Positions 26,940 through 35,247 of a stretch of DNA of 64,000 nucleotides are shown piece by piece. The translations under genes and the position numbers were made by a program. Origin of the DNA: Aquimarina latercula DSM 2041 (lineage in GTDB: Bacteria > Bacteroidota > Bacteroidia > Flavobacteriales > Flavobacteriaceae); NCBI RefSeq assembly GCF_000430645.1, contig NZ_KE387185.1, forward strand, positions 1,027,780-1,091,779, given 5' to 3'. The stretch's first letter is position 1, and each line of letters begins with the position of its first letter. The notes beneath the pieces were generated by a model. That model saw only the letters and a list, made by a program, of their open reading frames with translations. It did not search any database and had not been told where the DNA came from.

Positions 26940-27596
26940 TTGATGGAAAATAAAGATGCAAATTCTAATAGCCCTACTAGACCTGATGAAATAGACGGTC
27001 AAATGATATATGACAAGAAATCAAATAAAGAGGCAAATAGGAAGCAAGAAGTTAACACAAAAGAATTCACTAAAATGCTTACTACCACCAGTAGGAATCA
27101 TTATACGTTGAATCAAATGGTAGATAGAAAAGCACGTATCTTACTTTCTATGAATGCTTTGATCCTATCCCTTATTATTGGTAAAATAATTGTGAATAAG
27201 GATATATTGGATTTAAAATTTATACTGCTTTCAGTTTCGGGAATAGCAGTTCTTATTTCCATAATCTATGCCATGTTAGCGATGATGCCCGAAAAAACAA
27301 ATGCAAATTTAACTGTTGAAAAAATAAAGAATGTTGTAGGTAACCCACTTTATTATGGCAATTTTATAAATATGTCTGCTGAGACATACGAAAATACTAT
27401 GATGGAAATGACTGATCACAATGATTTTGTACATCGGTCACTTTTACAAGATATTTATCAACTAGGAATGTTGTTAGAAAAGAAAAGAAGATATCTTAGA
27501 AAAGCCCTGTATGTACTTCTAATTGGAATTCTAGTTGCATTTATTATGGCATTTCTTTTTCGAGCGGTATATGGTGATGCATTAGCGTTGAGATAA
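26940..27596 (+). CDS. DUF5706/PycTM-like membrane protein (possible Pycsar-type effector)
   Basis: This 218-residue protein has a conserved segment TTSRNHYTLNQMVDRKARIL (49-68) followed by membrane helices LLSMNALILSLIIGKII and FILLSVSGIAVLISIIYAML, a soluble middle, and two C-terminal helices ending near 210. The pattern matches DUF5706, the family of PycTM effectors that open the membrane when bound by cyclic UMP or CMP in Pycsar defence. No nucleotide cyclase is nearby, and I see no sigma box, so a role in defence is uncertain; a solo copy could have a general membrane function. It starts 65 bases after the K+ channel gene. Confidence 0.72.
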   Translation: MMENKDANSNSPTRPDEIDGQMIYDKKSNKEANRKQEVNTKEFTKMLTTTSRNHYTLNQMVDRKARILLSMNALILSLIIGKIIVNKDILDLKFILLSVSGIAVLISIIYAMLAMMPEKTNANLTVEKIKNVVGNPLYYGNFINMSAETYENTMMEMTDHNDFVHRSLLQDIYQLGMLLEKKRRYLRKALYVLLIGILVAFIMAFLFRAVYGDALALR

Positions 27597-27641
27597 TATG
27601 TTATCCTATCAGAATAAAAGTTTATAAATCTTAAATTGATT

Positions 27642-27666
27642 GTGACTTCATTATAAACGCTGTGTC
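27642..27666 (+). promoter_or_regulatory. ECF-type sigma box
   Basis: GTGACT (27642-27647), 14-base spacer, GTGTC (27662-27666); 28 bases before the CNNM-like gene. Confidence 0.76.
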
Positions 27667-27694
27667 AAATAGACTATAATCTTTAATTTTAAAA

Positions 27695-28705
27695 ATGGAA
27701 TATTTAATAGTTGCAATCTTAGTTATTTTATCAGGATCATTTAGTGGTTTAACACTAGGCTTCTTTAGTCTCAATGTTACAGGTCTAAAAAGAAAAATAA
27801 AACTTGGGGATAAAAGAGCTATTAAGGTATATCCTATTCGAAAAAAAGGAAACCTATTGTTATGCACCTTACTTATAGGTAATGTTGCTGTAAACTCTGC
27901 TGCTGCGATTTTTTTAGGTGAAATCGCTAGTGGTTTAGTTGCTGGTGTTGTATCCACAGTCTTAATTGTAATTTTTGGAGAGATCCTTCCACAAGCTTTT
28001 TTCTCAAGACATGCCTTATCATTAGGAGCAAAAACAATATGGCTAGTAAAAATTTTTATATTCTTGATGTATCCAATTGCATACCCTCTTTCATTACTTC
28101 TTGACAAGTTATTGGGTGAAGAATTACAAACAATCTGGAGTAAACGAGAGATTAAAGAAATCATCAAGCATCACCAAGACGCTAAAGGGTCTGATATTGA
28201 TGAAGATGAAGAACGCATTCTAATTGGTGCATTATCGTTTTCTGAAGCAACAGTGAAAAAAATAATGACCCCAAAACCTGTCTTGTATACGTTAGAAAAA
28301 AGTATGGCGTTGACTCAAGAAAAATTAATTGAAATTCGTAAAAATGGATTTACCCGAATCCCAATATACGAGCAGAGTGAAGATAATCTAATAGGCATTT
28401 TATATGCTAAAGATTTAATTGGATTATTTGATACGAGTAAGATTGTTGCAGATTTTATTAGTAAAAGTAAACCGCTATTTATAAAAGAAACGATGCTACT
28501 TGATAATTTGATGAATCATTTTATCAATCAAAAAGTACATATTGCTTTTATTTTTAATGATTTTGGAACATTTACAGGCATCGCTACACTCGAAGATGTA
28601 ATAGAAGAAATTATCAAAGTTGAAATTGTTGATGAAGCAGATGTTATTGATGATATGCAACACCTCGCTGTAGAACAATCCAAAAAGGATATATTAGAAA
28701 ACTAA
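27695..28705 (+). CDS. CNNM/CorC-type membrane protein with CBS pair
   Basis: The 336-residue protein has an N-terminal DUF21 transmembrane domain (about 1-140, with SGSFSGLTLGFFSL and the FGEILPQAFFSRHAL motif), an acidic link, and two CBS domains (about 185-310, opening VKKIMTPKPVLYTLE). CNNM/CorC proteins are proposed Mg2+ or Na+/Mg2+ transporters of the inner membrane; the CBS pair senses adenine nucleotides. The C-terminal CorC_HlyC domain is absent, which is a common short form. It leads a box-controlled unit with the patatin gene after 26 bases. Confidence 0.9.
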   Translation: MEYLIVAILVILSGSFSGLTLGFFSLNVTGLKRKIKLGDKRAIKVYPIRKKGNLLLCTLLIGNVAVNSAAAIFLGEIASGLVAGVVSTVLIVIFGEILPQAFFSRHALSLGAKTIWLVKIFIFLMYPIAYPLSLLLDKLLGEELQTIWSKREIKEIIKHHQDAKGSDIDEDEERILIGALSFSEATVKKIMTPKPVLYTLEKSMALTQEKLIEIRKNGFTRIPIYEQSEDNLIGILYAKDLIGLFDTSKIVADFISKSKPLFIKETMLLDNLMNHFINQKVHIAFIFNDFGTFTGIATLEDVIEEIIKVEIVDEADVIDDMQHLAVEQSKKDILEN

Positions 28706-28731
28706 GTATATTTAACATATAATTAGTTTTT

Positions 28732-29511
28732 ATGAAGCAACAAAAAATAGGAATTTCTTTATCTGGAGGTGGTGCAAGAGGAGCTGCACATATTGGGGTT
28801 TTACAAGCACTTAATGAAAATGGGATCGTTCCAGCAATGGTTTCAGGTTCCAGTGCTGGAGCAATCATTGGAGCCTTATATTGCTCTGGCTATTCCCCTT
28901 TAGAAATTTTAGAGTTATGTAGAGATCATACTTTTCTTAAAATATTCAGAATCGGTTTTATTAATAAAGGACTGACAGAGCTTACTTATCTTAAGGAGTT
29001 TTTGGAGAAAACTCTTAAAGCAAAAACTTTTGAAGACCTACATATACCATTAAAAGTAGGTGTTACCAATATTAATAAAGGTGCTTTCGAAATTAAGGAA
29101 TCCGGAGATTTAATAAAATCCGTTGTAGCTTCTTCTGCTATTCCTTTGATTTTTAAACCAGTTAAAATAGGTAATGATATCTACGTGGATGGAGGTGTAA
29201 TGAATAACCTTCCTATCGAACCCTTACAAGATCATTGTCATAAAATCATTGGTGTAAGTGTCTGCCCCCATAAATTTAACAGTCGTGTAGAAGGTATTAA
29301 AGATATTGGTGTTCGAACCTTTCATCTAGCTGTTTGGAATACTATGGAACATCGTCTTGATCAATGTGATGTTGTTTTGGAAATAGAAAAATCGTTTTCT
29401 TATGGTCTTTTTGATTTAAAGCAGTCACCAGAGTTATTTCAGGCAGGATATGAAACTACGCTACAGCAAATTTCGTCCATAAAAGATACCCTTTCAAAAA
29501 CACAAAAGTGA
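28732..29511 (+). CDS. Patatin-like phospholipase
   Basis: The 259-residue protein has the complete catalytic set: a glycine-rich oxyanion loop SGGGARGAAHIGV at 11-23, the nucleophile elbow GSSAG (39-43, Ser41), and the catalytic Asp in DGG (153-155). It lacks a signal peptide and a barrel, unlike PlpD-type autotransporters, so it should act on membrane lipids from the cytoplasm. It sits in a unit with the CNNM-like gene, suggesting lipid turnover during envelope stress. The start at 28732 is followed directly by the conserved LSGGG segment. Confidence 0.92.
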   Translation: MKQQKIGISLSGGGARGAAHIGVLQALNENGIVPAMVSGSSAGAIIGALYCSGYSPLEILELCRDHTFLKIFRIGFINKGLTELTYLKEFLEKTLKAKTFEDLHIPLKVGVTNINKGAFEIKESGDLIKSVVASSAIPLIFKPVKIGNDIYVDGGVMNNLPIEPLQDHCHKIIGVSVCPHKFNSRVEGIKDIGVRTFHLAVWNTMEHRLDQCDVVLEIEKSFSYGLFDLKQSPELFQAGYETTLQQISSIKDTLSKTQK

Positions 29512-29532
29512 CCTATTAAAAAAAAGTGTGTC
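29508..29532 (+). promoter_or_regulatory. ECF-type sigma box
   Basis: GTGACC (29508-29513), 14-base spacer, GTGTC (29528-29532) followed by TTA; it overlaps the patatin stop codon and lies 27 bases before the 54-residue gene at 29560. Confidence 0.78.
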
Positions 29533-29559
29533 TTATATGATATAACAAAACTTATCGTC

Positions 29560-29724
29560 ATGAAAAAGCATAAACCATTAAGAGGTCAGAAAAAGAAATC
29601 TGTAAATACAAACCAGTTTTCTATTCTTACTACTATTCAGGAAAATAAACGACGTGAGCTTATAAATTCATTTATAGAAAGTATGAATGGTATGAAGCCA
29701 AAGTTGAAATTTATTTATAAATAA
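29560..29724 (+). CDS. Small basic protein (54 aa), box-controlled
   Basis: This ORF, not previously obvious because of its size, starts at an ATG 27 bases after a perfect sigma box and encodes MKKHKPLRGQKKKSV, then a helical segment (FSILTTIQENKRRELINSF) and a basic tail. With about 15 Lys/Arg in 54 residues and no membrane segment it could bind RNA, ribosomes or the inner membrane surface. The position directly behind the promoter supports it as a real gene. I recognise no family. Confidence 0.65.
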   Translation: MKKHKPLRGQKKKSVNTNQFSILTTIQENKRRELINSFIESMNGMKPKLKFIYK

Positions 29725-29753
29725 AATTATTAAACCTTTTAAACTATATCAAA

Positions 29754-29957
29754 ATGAAACTCAAAACTATTTTAGCTATCCTATTTGCAGGAATTATCGT
29801 TGTATTCTCTTTACAGAATGCTGAAGTAACCGATGTGAATTTTTTCTTCTGGAAATTATCAATGTCCAGAGTACTGATTATCTTAGGTAGTTTTGGTGTT
29901 GGAGTTTTAGTAGGGGTTTTAGCATCCATGAAACGAAGAATATTCTCTAAAGAGTAA
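29754..29957 (+). CDS. lapA: LapA-domain membrane protein (DUF1049)
   Basis: The 67-residue protein matches the LapA/DUF1049 pattern: helix 1 LKTILAILFAGIIVVFSLQN, the NAEVTDVNFFFWKLSMS strand, helix 2 ILGSFGVGVLVGVLAS, then KRR. LapA-like proteins in other bacteria help set lipopolysaccharide levels with LapB at the inner membrane. It is second or third in the unit from the box at 29508, 29 bases after the 54-residue gene. Confidence 0.85.
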   Translation: MKLKTILAILFAGIIVVFSLQNAEVTDVNFFFWKLSMSRVLIILGSFGVGVLVGVLASMKRRIFSKE

Positions 29958-29995
29958 GCAGAAAAATAATAACACTAACCAAAAACACATATAAA

Positions 29996-30439
29996 ATGGC
30001 TAAAATAAAATCAGTAGAATTAAAGTCTATACCGGAAACTATAAACGTTGGTGATAATGTAAATGATATTACTGTTTTGACAACAATAGAATTCCACCCT
30101 TTAGATATAAAATTAGAGATGGAGTACTGCTTGCATATTTTTGTGTATGATATTCTTGGAGAAGTTGACGCTCCAATGATCTTACCTAATTGGGATGAAA
30201 GCAAAGTTGTATCCATTTCGCTAGATCGAAAAGATATATTTCTAGGAGAAGAAACCTGTATACTTACCGCAGAACAGAAAGAAACTACTATAACAACACC
30301 TATGGCACTTACGTTGGGGAAACTAGATAATGGAAGTTCCTACCACACGAGAAAACTTGAGGTATTTGCTACAGTTGCACCTGCTATTGGAAGAGCATCA
30401 AAATGGTCAGCTCCTTTTAAAACACAGATTATACATTAA
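29996..30439 (+). CDS. Hypothetical beta-rich protein (147 aa)
   Basis: The 147-residue product has a beta-sandwich-like run (VELKSIPETINVGDNVNDI, then LEMEYCLHIFVYDIL) with no signal peptide or membrane segment. It could be a cytoplasmic carbohydrate- or ligand-binding fold, but I recognise no family. It follows lapA by 38 bases in the same unit; the unit then ends in about 220 bases of non-coding sequence that contains the next sigma box. Confidence 0.55.
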   Translation: MAKIKSVELKSIPETINVGDNVNDITVLTTIEFHPLDIKLEMEYCLHIFVYDILGEVDAPMILPNWDESKVVSISLDRKDIFLGEETCILTAEQKETTITTPMALTLGKLDNGSSYHTRKLEVFATVAPAIGRASKWSAPFKTQIIH

Positions 30440-30600
30440 TCAACTATTCCAGTACTAGTACTTTTGATTACTTATACTTAAAAGTAGATTCAATTTATCC
30501 TTCTTATAGGTATTGTTTACATTATTACATTCTTAATTTCTAGGAGAGTATCCCAATTCTATTACCAAAATTGTTCGGTCATTTTTATTCATTTATGAAA

Positions 30601-30625
30601 GTGACCTTACAAAATATTTGGTGTC
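30601..30625 (+). promoter_or_regulatory. ECF-type sigma box
   Basis: GTGACC (30601-30606), 14-base spacer, GTGTC (30621-30625) followed by TTA; 33 bases before the gene at 30659. Confidence 0.78.
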
Positions 30626-30658
30626 TTACTAAATATAACCATTTAACCTTTTTTACAT

Positions 30659-31351
30659 ATGAAAACTTCTTTTTTAGTTGAACCATTAAAATTTGATACT
30701 ATTCCGACATTAGTTAATGCCTGGACAGAAAAAAACTATAAAGATCTATTAGAAGTTATGGAGTATGGTGATACTTCAGGAATTGCATCAGATGATGTAA
30801 AAGAAATGTGTTTGTTGTGTTTACTGGACTATGAACCTGAAGAAGCAGCTAAAATAGTTTTAAGTTATGTGTTTAAAGATAGATTGAACGCTGGTCAACT
30901 CGATAATCTTTCAAACGAAATCTTGAATGAAAAGTTATGGGAAGAATATGCGGATTTATCAATGCATGAAGAATTCTTTAATGTAACACAATTGTTGTAT
31001 GAAGCATTTGATGGTACATTTCCTCATCCTGAAGCAGTTAAATTTCAGGTAAAGGTTACTCCAGAAAACATAGATGACTTAGTAATCCTTACAAATAATA
31101 CCGAAGCTTTGTTAACTAGATTACTAGTTCAAGGAATGCCAGAAAACACGTTACTAAATAGACTTTTTAAAGATCAAGTTAATGGGAATGAGTTCAAGGA
31201 AGCAAAAGACATCATCTGGCAATACCAGAAAAACGGTATAGATACTACTTCGATTGTTTTTGAAATTATCTCCTCTACCTACTGGTTCAAAGATTTTAAA
31301 TATGCTGAAAATTTCAATACAGAAATCCAAGTGGATATGGAGTCTGTTTAA
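30659..31351 (+). CDS. Hypothetical acidic helical protein (230 aa)
   Basis: The 230-residue cytoplasmic protein has no signal peptide or membrane helix; it is helical and acidic, with MCLLCLLDYEPEEAAKIVL near residues 58-76 and a second half rich in LLTRLLVQ-type helices. Repeat-like helix pairs suggest an adaptor or scaffold. No family recognised. It heads a box-controlled unit followed by a tiny lipoprotein and a small membrane protein. Confidence 0.55.
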   Translation: MKTSFLVEPLKFDTIPTLVNAWTEKNYKDLLEVMEYGDTSGIASDDVKEMCLLCLLDYEPEEAAKIVLSYVFKDRLNAGQLDNLSNEILNEKLWEEYADLSMHEEFFNVTQLLYEAFDGTFPHPEAVKFQVKVTPENIDDLVILTNNTEALLTRLLVQGMPENTLLNRLFKDQVNGNEFKEAKDIIWQYQKNGIDTTSIVFEIISSTYWFKDFKYAENFNTEIQVDMESV

Positions 31352-31367
31352 TATAAATATAGGAACA

Positions 31368-31562
31368 ATGAAAACAAATATAATTATAGTGATCATAGGC
31401 TGTTTCTTACTAGTTTCTTGTGCAACTAATAAAAATACGGTTGCATTAGAAAACGAAGCTGCACCTAAAAAAGAAATAAAAAAAACTCCTCAAAAGAAAG
31501 AAAAAGTAAATTTTACTGCCCAACAAGTATTATACTTTTTAATCGCTAACAGAGGAGGATAA
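31368..31562 (+). CDS. Small lipoprotein (64 aa)
   Basis: I start this gene at the ATG at 31368, which gives a clean lipoprotein signal (MKTNIIIVIIGCFLLVSC with lipobox LVSC and Cys18) and a mature 47-residue peptide rich in Lys and Glu. Starting the same frame earlier would bury the signal. It follows the 230-residue gene by 16 bases. The mature protein is too short for a domain call; it may coat or tether the envelope. Confidence 0.7.
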   Translation: MKTNIIIVIIGCFLLVSCATNKNTVALENEAAPKKEIKKTPQKKEKVNFTAQQVLYFLIANRGG

Positions 31563-31572
31563 ATATATTACA

Positions 31573-31848
31573 ATGAAAATGGCGAAAAAAAAGCAAAAGG
31601 AACGAAAGAAGAAAAACACTTTTAAACCTTATTCAGATGTTGTCTCTATTAGTGATGTAAAAAGAAGGCTTAGACCTAGTACAATCATAAGGCAGGAAGA
31701 TATATTCTATGATACTATATCGTACAGATCACAAGTTTTTTATCTAAATACAATGGGTAAGTTAAAAAGGTATTCTGAAAAGATTGGGATGGCGTTACTA
31801 TTGGCTATAGTTGTTTGTCTTATAACTTGGTTAGTTAAAAATATCTAA
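31573..31848 (+). CDS. Small basic protein with C-terminal membrane helix
   Basis: This 91-residue protein has a strongly basic head (MKMAKKKQKERKKKNTFKP), a middle that is probably folded, and one C-terminal membrane helix (IGMALLLAIVVCLITWLV). The layout is a tail-anchored inner-membrane protein with a cytoplasmic basic domain. It lies 10 bases after the lipoprotein gene. No family recognised; a second ATG at 31579 is possible. Confidence 0.65.
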   Translation: MKMAKKKQKERKKKNTFKPYSDVVSISDVKRRLRPSTIIRQEDIFYDTISYRSQVFYLNTMGKLKRYSEKIGMALLLAIVVCLITWLVKNI

Positions 31849-31913
31849 AACTAGATCTAATAGTGCCTTTTAAAACACTGTATTCTTATTTTTAATAAAA
31901 AACGAAACTCGCT

Positions 31914-33275
31914 ATGCAATTATTTAAAAAAATAAAACAAGTTATCCATTTAATGAAAGAGGTTGATTTTGAGGAATTGGGTAAAATATCTCAAAAGATA
32001 GATCTTCCTGAAATTATGAAAACCGTAGGAGAGTTAAATGATACTCAACTTACTGGTCTTATGAAAATGCTAACTGAAAAACAAAAGAAAGGCCAACGTA
32101 AACTACCTCCAATTGATGGTGATTTTTACGATTATGATTTAAAATTAACTCAGGAACATCGACAAATTCAAATGAAGGTCAGAAACTTTATGGAAGATGA
32201 AGTTGAACCTATAGCAAATGAATATTGGAAGAAAGCTGAATTTCCTTTTGAAATTATACCAAAACTTGCCAAACTTAATATTTGCGGGGTAGCTTATAAA
32301 GGGTATGGATGTCCAAATCTACCTTTTGTGATGGAAGGTATTATAGCAGAAGAAATTGCAAGAGTAGATGTATCGATATCAACATTCTTTGGAGTGCATA
32401 GTGGTTTGGCAATGGGGTCAATCTATTTATGTGGTAACGAAGAGCAGAAACTGGAATGGTTACCAAAAATGCAGAAACTTGAAGCAATTGGTGCTTTTGG
32501 ACTTACAGAACCAAATGTAGGCAGTGGAGTTGCAGGCGGTATGGAAACAACCTGTAGAAGAGATGGGGATGAGTGGGTTATAAATGGTCAAAAAAAATGG
32601 ATTGGTAATGCTACTTTTTCAGATGTAACTGTTATCTGGGCTAGAGATGAAGTATCAAATCAGGTAAAAGGATTTTTAGTTCGTAAAGGTAATCCTGGTT
32701 TTAAAGCAGAAAAGATAGAGGATAAAATGGCATTACGAACCGTCCAAAATGCTATCATAACACTTACAGATTGTAGAATCCCTGAAAGTGATCGATTACA
32801 AAATGCAAACTCTTTTAGAGATACAGCAAAGGTTTTACGTATGACAAGAGCAGGAGTTGCGTGGCAAGCCGTGGGATGTGCTAGAGGTGCTTATGAAAGC
32901 GCATTAAAATACACCAAGAAAAGAGAGCAATTTGGGAAGCCAATTGCTAAATTTCAACTCATACAAAATCATTTAGTAGAAATGCTTTCCAATCTTACAG
33001 CAATGAAAGCAATGGTATACAGATTGTCCGAATTACAAGACCAAGGATTATTGACAGATGAACATGCTTCACTTGCAAAAGTATTTTGTTCTATGCGCAC
33101 GAGGGATGTAGTAAGCAGAGCGCGAGAAGTTATGGGAGGTAATGGTATTCTATTAGAATATGATGTAGCTAGATTTGTTGCAGATGCAGAAGCCATTTAT
33201 TCATATGAAGGTACAAAGGAAATAAACTCTTTGATCGTAGGAAGAGCTATAACAGGATATAGTGCCTTCGTATAA
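31914..33275 (+). CDS. Acyl-CoA dehydrogenase (glutaryl-CoA dehydrogenase-like) with N-terminal extension
   Basis: The 453-residue flavoenzyme contains the acyl-CoA dehydrogenase marks GAFGLTEPNVGSGVAGGMET (FAD/substrate segment near 195), WINGQKKWIGNATF-like segment, and REQFGKPIAKFQLIQNHLVEM before the C-terminal domain with YEGTKEINSLIVGRAITG. The catalytic base position fits the YSYEGT motif of glutaryl-CoA/short-chain members. It has about 70 extra residues at the N terminus, largely helical. It would feed acyl-chain or amino-acid breakdown in the cytoplasm. No sigma box precedes it and a terminator follows. Confidence 0.92.
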   Translation: MQLFKKIKQVIHLMKEVDFEELGKISQKIDLPEIMKTVGELNDTQLTGLMKMLTEKQKKGQRKLPPIDGDFYDYDLKLTQEHRQIQMKVRNFMEDEVEPIANEYWKKAEFPFEIIPKLAKLNICGVAYKGYGCPNLPFVMEGIIAEEIARVDVSISTFFGVHSGLAMGSIYLCGNEEQKLEWLPKMQKLEAIGAFGLTEPNVGSGVAGGMETTCRRDGDEWVINGQKKWIGNATFSDVTVIWARDEVSNQVKGFLVRKGNPGFKAEKIEDKMALRTVQNAIITLTDCRIPESDRLQNANSFRDTAKVLRMTRAGVAWQAVGCARGAYESALKYTKKREQFGKPIAKFQLIQNHLVEMLSNLTAMKAMVYRLSELQDQGLLTDEHASLAKVFCSMRTRDVVSRAREVMGGNGILLEYDVARFVADAEAIYSYEGTKEINSLIVGRAITGYSAFV

Positions 33276-33301
33276 TTTCTACACAAAATAATCGGAATTG
33301 G

Positions 33302-33326
33302 AAAACCGGGTCTAGCACTCGGTTTT
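33302..33326 (+). terminator. Rho-independent terminator after acyl-CoA dehydrogenase
   Basis: AAAACCGGGT (33302-33311) pairs with ACTCGGTTTT (33317-33326), with one G-T pair, and TTTTTAAATTAG follows nearby. It separates the dehydrogenase from the antiporter unit. Confidence 0.7.
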
Positions 33327-33385
33327 ACTTTTTAAATTAGAAAAAGTAATTTTAAAAAACTACATCTGATAAATAACCACTCAAC

Positions 33386-34564
33386 ATGTTTTTAGTTTCC
33401 TCTTTAGACCCAATTATAATTCTAGTGGCAGTTATTGCCATACTAGTGATCGGTATTAGTATTGTACTCAAAAAATTAAATCAAACCTATATTATTGGAT
33501 ATATTTTGGCAGGAGTTATTCTGGGAGAACATGGTTTAAATGCCGTTCAGGATACAGAGTCTATTCACTTGCTTGGAGAGTTAGGGGTTATCTTATTACT
33601 TTTTTTTATTGGTATGGAAATAAATATTGTTGATTTCCTCAAACGCTGGAAACTGGCAGTTATTGGTACATTATCACAGATTGGATTAAGCGTGGCTCTT
33701 GTGTTATTGATAGGCTATTATTTTAACTGGAGCCTCGCTAGATCCGTAGTGATAGGATTTGTTATTGCTTTAAGCAGCTCTGCTGTAGTTATAAAACTTT
33801 TACAAGACAAAAACTTAATCGAAACCAAAGTTGGTAAAAACGTATTAAGTATTCTTTTGGCACAAGACATTGCATTAGTACCTTTACTCATCATCATATC
33901 TCAATTAGGTGGAAAATCAGAATCGCTTGAAAATATAATACTAATGAGTGTAGGTGCTATATTAATAGTAGTTACACTTATTTATATTTATATAAAAGGG
34001 ACTATAACATTACCATTTTCCAAAAGAATTGAAAGGGATCATGAATTGCAGGTCTTTATGGCTATATTTCTTTGTTTTGGGGGCGCATTAGTTACTTTAG
34101 TTTTTGGACTATCGGCAGCATTGGGAGCTTTTGTCGGAGGAATTATCATAAATGCAGCCAAAGAAGCAGATTGGATACACGACACTTTACACTCATTTCG
34201 AGTACTATTTGTCTCTTTCTTTTTTATAAGCGTTGGGCTACAAATTGACCTTACCTTTATCTATAATAATCTGTGGTCTATCTTGATAACTATTCTAGTT
34301 GTTTATATTACGAATCATTTACTCAACTCTTTAATTCTAAAGGTATTTTCCTGTACTTGGAAAGAAGCGTTGTTAGGAGGCGCGTTATTAGCTCAAATAG
34401 GAGAATTAAGCTTTCTATTAAGCTCTACTGCTTTCAGTTTAGGTATTATAGAGGATTTCGGATACAATTTTACCATTAGCCTTATTTCTTTAACCTTAGT
34501 TATTAGCCCTTTCTGGATTGCTATTACCGAAAAGATTATTGGATATAGTTCTAATAAAAATTGA
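33386..34564 (+). CDS. Cation:proton antiporter, CPA2/KefB-type membrane domain
   Basis: The 392-residue protein has 12 or so membrane segments with CPA2/Kef marks: NQTYIIGYILAGVILGEHGL in helix 2, LLLFFIGMEI, ALSSSAVVIKLLQD, a LLAQDIALVPLLII motif with the conserved Asp, and GLSAALGAFVGGIII near 250. It lacks the cytoplasmic TrkA-N domain of full KefB/KefC, so it is a transport-only form. Its role is K+/H+ or Na+/H+ exchange in the inner membrane. No sigma box is seen in its leader. Confidence 0.88.
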   Translation: MFLVSSLDPIIILVAVIAILVIGISIVLKKLNQTYIIGYILAGVILGEHGLNAVQDTESIHLLGELGVILLLFFIGMEINIVDFLKRWKLAVIGTLSQIGLSVALVLLIGYYFNWSLARSVVIGFVIALSSSAVVIKLLQDKNLIETKVGKNVLSILLAQDIALVPLLIIISQLGGKSESLENIILMSVGAILIVVTLIYIYIKGTITLPFSKRIERDHELQVFMAIFLCFGGALVTLVFGLSAALGAFVGGIIINAAKEADWIHDTLHSFRVLFVSFFFISVGLQIDLTFIYNNLWSILITILVVYITNHLLNSLILKVFSCTWKEALLGGALLAQIGELSFLLSSTAFSLGIIEDFGYNFTISLISLTLVISPFWIAITEKIIGYSSNKN

Positions 34565-34658
34565 TTTTATATGTAAAGATTTTTGGATTAAAAAGGCTTC
34601 TGGATTTTTTAAAGTTAGATCCTTTTATATCACCTAGGAATATCATTTTTTATTTTAA

Positions 34659-34683
34659 GTGACCTTCAAAAGAATATGGTGTC
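34659..34683 (+). promoter_or_regulatory. ECF-type sigma box
   Basis: GTGACC (34659-34664), 14-base spacer, GTGTC (34679-34683); 65 bases before the gene at 34749. Confidence 0.76.
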
Positions 34684-34748
34684 TAAAATTATAGAAATAA
34701 TATAATTTACAGATCATTAAATATTCAACAAAAATAAAAAACACTAAA

Positions 34749-35093
34749 ATGAAATATTTTATAATGTTTACTTACGTAGGTATAAGCACAGTTCTCTTCT
34801 TTTTTAATTGGGATGTTTTTACAAAAGTATATGATATGAACTTGATATTTGGGACATATTCGGTTATGCCCTTTTTTATACTTCAAGTATTTGGAGGATT
34901 ATTACTAGGATCATTTATGCTTTGGGATGGCTTTAAGGATTTAAAACAAAATGTAAAACTATCAAAGCTTCAAAATAAAATTATGGAGCTAGAGAAAAAT
35001 ATTGAAATTCAACTATTGAAAAAAGACACAGAAAGAAGAACTATACTTAGAAAAGTAACCGATAATGATGGTGATTTACTCGCTAATGGATAG
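34749..35093 (+). CDS. Two-helix membrane protein with coiled coil
   Basis: The 114-residue protein has two membrane helices (IMFTYVGISTVLFFFNW and FFILQVFGGLLLGSFMLWD) followed by a charged helical tail with heptad spacing (LSKLQNKIMELEKNIEIQLL). The shape resembles LapA-type small inner-membrane proteins, though no DUF1049 match is clear. It stands alone behind a sigma box. Role unknown. Confidence 0.65.
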   Translation: MKYFIMFTYVGISTVLFFFNWDVFTKVYDMNLIFGTYSVMPFFILQVFGGLLLGSFMLWDGFKDLKQNVKLSKLQNKIMELEKNIEIQLLKKDTERRTILRKVTDNDGDLLANG

Positions 35094-35196
35094 CTAGATA
35101 AATCAATGCAACGATCATACTATTACTGGTCGAAGTACTTTACATAAATAAACTCTTAATTAACATTAATTTTTTTGGCTAATTCAAAGTAATAAG

Positions 35197-35230
35197 GGCT
35201 GTTTCATAAATCAAGGCAGTCCTTTTTACA
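35197..35230 (+). terminator. Possible imperfect terminator
   Basis: An imperfect stem, AAGGGCTG against CAGTCCTT, is followed by TTTTAC. It would end the two-helix protein transcript before rimK. Weaker than the other terminators here. Confidence 0.35.
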
Positions 35231-35247
35231 ATAAAACAATCTAAATC

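Noticed and set aside
31872..31896. Box-like GTGCCT before the acyl-CoA dehydrogenase gene
   Set aside because: The first box is off by one base and no GTGTC lies 14 bases on; a TTCTTA two bases out of place is not enough.
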